A DNA stretch of 64,000 nucleotides from Nonomuraea candida. GTDB lineage: Bacteria > Actinomycetota > Actinomycetes > Streptosporangiales > Streptosporangiaceae. Position numbers and translations under genes: made by a program. The notes beneath the pieces are model-generated. The model saw only the letters and a list, made by a program, of their open reading frames with translations. It had not been told where the DNA came from and made no database searches. Positions 59,661-64,000 of the stretch are shown piece after piece. Numbering within the stretch: position 1 is the stretch's first letter; each line of letters starts with the position of its first letter. Where the stretch lies: the NCBI RefSeq assembly GCF_000725485.1, contig NZ_JOAG01000008.1, positions 1 through 64,000 of the forward strand, read 5' to 3'.

Positions 59661-60404
59661 TCACAGGACAAGCGAGCTCACGACCGCCCTTTCATCGACG
59701 ACACGCAGGATGGGATCGCCGAGCAGTCGTCTGGCCAGGTCGTACGGCGCGACCACCACCGTGGCGCGGCGCTCCTGCGCCAGCACCCGGCAGCCGACCA
59801 CGCTCGGCTCGTGGGCGACCACGACGTGGGCGCCGGCCGTCATCGCTAAATCGATCACCCGCAGCCCCCGGAACGGCTCGCTCACCGCGCTGATCACGAT
59901 GTCGTCCTTGCCGACCACCAGCCGGGTGGCGAGCCTGCGCAGGTCGGTCGCCAGCTCGGTGTTGTCGAACAACCGCCGGCCGTCGACCGTGAGCGCCGGC
60001 CCCGCCAGCGGCCCGAACTCCAGCGAGCCGACGCCCAGCAGGTCGGCGAACGGCCTGGCGCCCGGCACGGGACGGAAGGAGAAGACCTGGTCCACCTTGG
60101 CCGCGGCCGGGTCGAAGGGGTCCTGGGTGATCATCATGCGGGCGACGCCGTGGGCCCCGAGCACGGCGACCCCGCCCGCCCAGGCCACCGCGTGCACCGC
60201 CACGGGCAGGTTGGCCCCGAGCGGGACGTTGACCAGCACGTGGTCGCCGTAACGCAGGCCCTGGGCGCGTAGTCCCGACGCGGCGCGGGTGACCCGCCTG
60301 GCGAACGCCGCGTAGGACAGCACCTCACCGGTTCTGACGTCGCTCACCGCCGGCTGTTCGGCCTGCATCGGCGCGGCTGCCATCACCAGCTCTGTCCAGG
60401 TCAT
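59661..60404 (-). CDS. ANL (AMP-binding) N-domain fragment, long form (copy B)
   Basis: A 247-residue protein resembling the first half of an acyl-CoA-synthetase N-domain. Early part: LSYAAFARRVTRAASGLRAQ, GLRYGDHVLVNVPLGANLPV, AVAWAGGVAVLG. Later part: GLRVIDLAMTAGAHVVVAHE and ATVVVAPYDLARRLLGDP, which match the helices after the phosphate loop in active enzymes. The SSGTTG-type loop itself is missing (the equivalent reads VVGKDDIVISAVSEPFRG), as are the C-terminal domain and catalytic lysine. It heads the module and is followed by STAND-LuxR copy B. A non-catalytic acyl- or aryl-acid-binding role is my inference. Confidence 0.75.
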   Translation of the reverse strand: MTWTELVMAAAPMQAEQPAVSDVRTGEVLSYAAFARRVTRAASGLRAQGLRYGDHVLVNVPLGANLPVAVHAVAWAGGVAVLGAHGVARMMITQDPFDPAAAKVDQVFSFRPVPGARPFADLLGVGSLEFGPLAGPALTVDGRRLFDNTELATDLRRLATRLVVGKDDIVISAVSEPFRGLRVIDLAMTAGAHVVVAHEPSVVGCRVLAQERRATVVVAPYDLARRLLGDPILRVVDERAVVSSLVL

Positions 60405-60441
60405 GCCGACAATCTAGGTAAGCCGCCCGCGCTTGCCATGC

Positions 60442-60468
60442 GCACAATTGTGCAACCCCCTATGTAGG
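60442..60468 (-). promoter_or_regulatory. Conserved module promoter box, copy B, with palindrome
   Basis: On the minus strand TACATA-GGGGGT-TGCACA (60449-60466) parallels the copy A box. It starts 45 bp upstream of the ATG at 60404, versus 46 bp in copy A. It overlaps a perfect 12-bp palindrome GCACAATTGTGC (60442-60453). Confidence 0.65.
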
Positions 60469-60473
60469 TGCGC

Positions 60474-60517
60474 GCCGCCGTCCCGCCGCCGTCCCGCCGC
60501 CGTCCCGCCGCCGTCCC
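60474..60517. repeat. Four perfect copies of an 11-bp repeat
   Basis: GCCGCCGTCCC is repeated at 60474, 60485, 60496 and 60507 with no change, between the divergent ANL-fragment gene and typA. It is non-coding. Confidence 0.9.
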
Positions 60518-60669
60518 GTTGCCGCGCGTACACCGGCGGTCACCCCCCGGACATCCGCGCGTACGCCCTCCGCCATCCCGTCCCGCTCCTGCCATGAGAG
60601 GGGATCAACTAGACTTATGAGGTCGCGACTTCGCGCGGCCGCCCCCACGACACAGAGCGAGACGTCATC

Positions 60670-62520
<1,851 letters not shown>

Positions 62521-62534
62521 CAGAAGTTTCCCCG

Positions 62535-62571
62535 GCCGCGTTTTGTTCGCTTTTTGCGAGCTTAACGCGGC
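62535..62571 (+). terminator. Hairpin terminator after typA
   Basis: 8-bp arms GCCGCGTT (62535-62542) and AACGCGGC (62564-62571) flank an inner stem TCGC/GCGA with a T-rich loop, starting 15 bp after the stop codon. The next 160 bp are comparatively AT-rich and probably hold the promoter of the following gene. Confidence 0.65.
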
Positions 62572-62732
62572 TTCCGGGTAAGTACGGGCAGTAAGCCTCC
62601 CGGCCCGGCCACGTGCGATTGATGAACTCTCCCGTGTCACGTCGTAAAGAAAAGTTGTCATGGGAAGAGCTGTAATCACACCGTGACCCCACGAGATAGA
62701 ACAATCCCGCATGCCGGAGAATCATCCAAATT

Positions 62733-64000
62733 GTGGGAAAGCTCCGGATGGCAATCGCGTTCGGGCTGGCGCTGGTGTCGTTGGGGGCGATCGTTTGGTG
62801 CACCATTGCGGCCAGACCGGTAGCAGGGCCCGCGCCGCCCAAGGGCACCGCGGCGCCCAACCCGTGGGTGGCGGCCGCCACGCGCGCCGACCCCGACGTG
62901 CGCTGGGCCCGCAAGGCCACCACCGAGGTGACGGTCACCAGGGCCGAGGAGCGCGACCTGGAGGCCGTCCCTGAAGGACGGCTCGACCCCCGGCAGCGCC
63001 AGGTCAAGGTGACCATCATCCACCGGCTGCAGCTCGCGCCCAAGGACCCGCTGCTGGAGGCGCTGCGCCAGGGCGGCGGCTTCCCCGGCACCCTGCAGCA
63101 GGTCACCGACGCCGCCTTCGGCCCGCTCAAGGTGGACGGCCCCGGGCTGGCGCCCACCACGCGCCTGGCGCCGGTGCTCACCTCCAGCAGCGAGCACACC
63201 ACGGCCCAGTTCACCGTGACGATCCTGCGGCAGCTGCGCATGGACGCGCTGCTGAAGCTGGGCTTCGAGGAGCCCAACGCCTTCCCCCTGATCGTGACCG
63301 GCCGCGCCGTCACCGTGCTGCCCGGCGAGTGGACGGTACTGCGCCTGGAAGGCATCACGCCGGAGCTGGAGCAGGAGGACCGGCTGGCGTTCACCGTCGG
63401 CGCCTACCCGGTGAGCATGACGCTGGCCCCGGACTCGTACGGGTTCGCCGACGTCGTGGTGGCCGACGACTTCTCCTGGGCCACCGCGCTCGGCGTGCTC
63501 ACCGCGATCGTGCTGCTCGCCTTCCTGCTGCGCTCGCTGGGCCAGGGCTGGTGGGCGCGGCTGGCCAACAGGGAGCTGTTCATCGGGCTGATGCTGGCCG
63601 CGCCCGCGCTGCTGATCCCGCTGTTCGCCGAGGACTGGTCGGCGGTGGCGTACGTGATCCTCTTCGTCGCCGTCCCCCTCCTCGCGCTGCGGCACGCCGG
63701 CCGGGTGCTGCCCACCAGCCCGCCGTGGAACAGCCGTGACCTGCTGATCGTGACCGGGGCCGGCGTGCTGATCGGGCTCGGCATGCTCATCTGGTCGTGG
63801 CTGCACGGGCAGCTCTCCGGCTCGGCCCTGATGGCCGGCGGCGCGGTGGCGGCCGTGGCGGCGGCCGGCTCGGCGGTGGCGTTCAGCGTGGACCTGGGCG
63901 TGCGGCCGGTGGTCGTGCGGCTGGTGGTCCTGTCGGCCGAGGCGGCGATCGGGCTGCTGGCGCTGGCGCTGTGGCTGCGGGCGCTGCTGAGCGGGGTGTA
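62733..64000 (+). CDS. Unrecognised membrane protein, cut by window edge
   Basis: At least 422 residues with no stop before the window end. An N-terminal helix (MAIAFGLALVSLGAIVWCTI) is followed by an extracytoplasmic region of about 200 residues (EVTVTRAEERDLEAVPEG, VKVTIIHRLQLAPKDPLLEAL, QFTVTILRQLRMDALLKLGF, VTVLPGEWTVLRLEGITPEL). At least five further hydrophobic helices follow (WATALGVLTAIVLLAFLL, LFIGLMLAAPALLIPLF, VAYVILFVAVPLLALR, LIVTGAGVLIGLGMLIWSW, LVVLSAEAAIGLLALALWL). GTG 62733 gives a positively charged start (GKLR); ATG 62748 is equally possible. I do not recognise the family; the layout suggests a sensor or transporter-associated membrane protein. Confidence 0.7.
   Translation, partial: MGKLRMAIAFGLALVSLGAIVWCTIAARPVAGPAPPKGTAAPNPWVAAATRADPDVRWARKATTEVTVTRAEERDLEAVPEGRLDPRQRQVKVTIIHRLQLAPKDPLLEALRQGGGFPGTLQQVTDAAFGPLKVDGPGLAPTTRLAPVLTSSSEHTTAQFTVTILRQLRMDALLKLGFEEPNAFPLIVTGRAVTVLPGEWTVLRLEGITPELEQEDRLAFTVGAYPVSMTLAPDSYGFADVVVADDFSWATALGVLTAIVLLAFLLRSLGQGWWARLANRELFIGLMLAAPALLIPLFAEDWSAVAYVILFVAVPLLALRHAGRVLPTSPPWNSRDLLIVTGAGVLIGLGMLIWSWLHGQLSGSALMAGGAVAAVAAAGSAVAFSVDLGVRPVVVRLVVLSAEAAIGLLALALWLRALLSGV

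Overview
The window is 64 kb of very GC-rich DNA (roughly 70% or more) with strong G/C bias at third codon positions, GTG/TTG starts, ATGA/GTGA gene overlaps and few recognisable -35/-10 boxes. Gene content (actinobacterial Ser/Thr kinase, many one-component regulators, ABC sugar importers, LuxR-type STAND ATPases, TypA) points to a filamentous actinomycete. Streptosporangiaceae, for example Nonomuraea, is my best guess, but that is inference only. I see no prophage, insertion sequence, rRNA operon or CRISPR array. The window is chromosomal and rich in accessory carbon-uptake loci.

Layout. 0-3.2 kb: a Ser/Thr kinase cut by the left edge, a D-2-hydroxyacid dehydrogenase, and an AlkZ-type DNA glycosylase-like protein. 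3.2-8.1 kb: a CUT1 sugar importer (binding protein plus two permeases, minus strand), divergent from an IclR regulator and a PfkB/KDG-type sugar kinase, with a palindromic operator between them. 8.2-10.3 kb: BlaI-type regulator and catalase. 10.4-17.7 kb: a five-gene peptide-type ABC operon that includes a permease-ATPase fusion and ends in a DapA/NanA-family lyase, divergent from a GntR/FCD regulator with a long palindrome between. 17.7-24.8 kb: housekeeping and miscellaneous genes (alarmone-hydrolase-like HD protein, DUF4429 protein, tRNA-Lys, nucleoside hydrolase, OsmC, ApbE, holin-like membrane protein), with an unusual hairpin/repeat field at 20.5-20.73 kb. 24.8-28.4 kb: a LacI regulator with three tandem operators facing an amidohydrolase-cysteine dioxygenase pair, a FhuF-like protein with an iron box, and an MFS transporter. 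28.4-41.5 kb: a carbohydrate island. A LacI regulator and a SorC regulator are followed by a seven-gene operon (binding protein, ATPase, permease, two FGGY kinases, histidine phosphatase, hydroxyacid dehydrogenase) and a convergent CUT1 importer whose promoter carries the same LacI palindrome as the distant lacI gene. 42.1-53.9 kb: a divergent penicillin-binding protein, MerR/aldo-keto reductase, TetR/beta-glucosidase, secreted peptidases, aldehyde dehydrogenase and an alpha/beta hydrolase. 53.9-60.4 kb: a tandemly duplicated two-gene module, each copy being an ANL (AMP-binding) fragment followed by a large STAND-LuxR regulator. 60.7-64 kb: TypA/BipA and an unrecognised membrane protein cut by the right edge.

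The feature I find most novel is the duplicated ANL-fragment/STAND-LuxR module. Both copies have a related promoter box at the same distance (45-46 bp) from the ANL-fragment start, and both ANL fragments lack the ATP-binding loop, which suggests a sensing rather than catalytic role. Several regulatory circuits can also be read directly from the sequence: a triple LacI operator with exact 13-bp period, a LacI palindrome shared by two loci 13 kb apart, a SorC operator that overlaps the regulator's own stop codon, and an iron box embedded in the last codons of an upstream gene.
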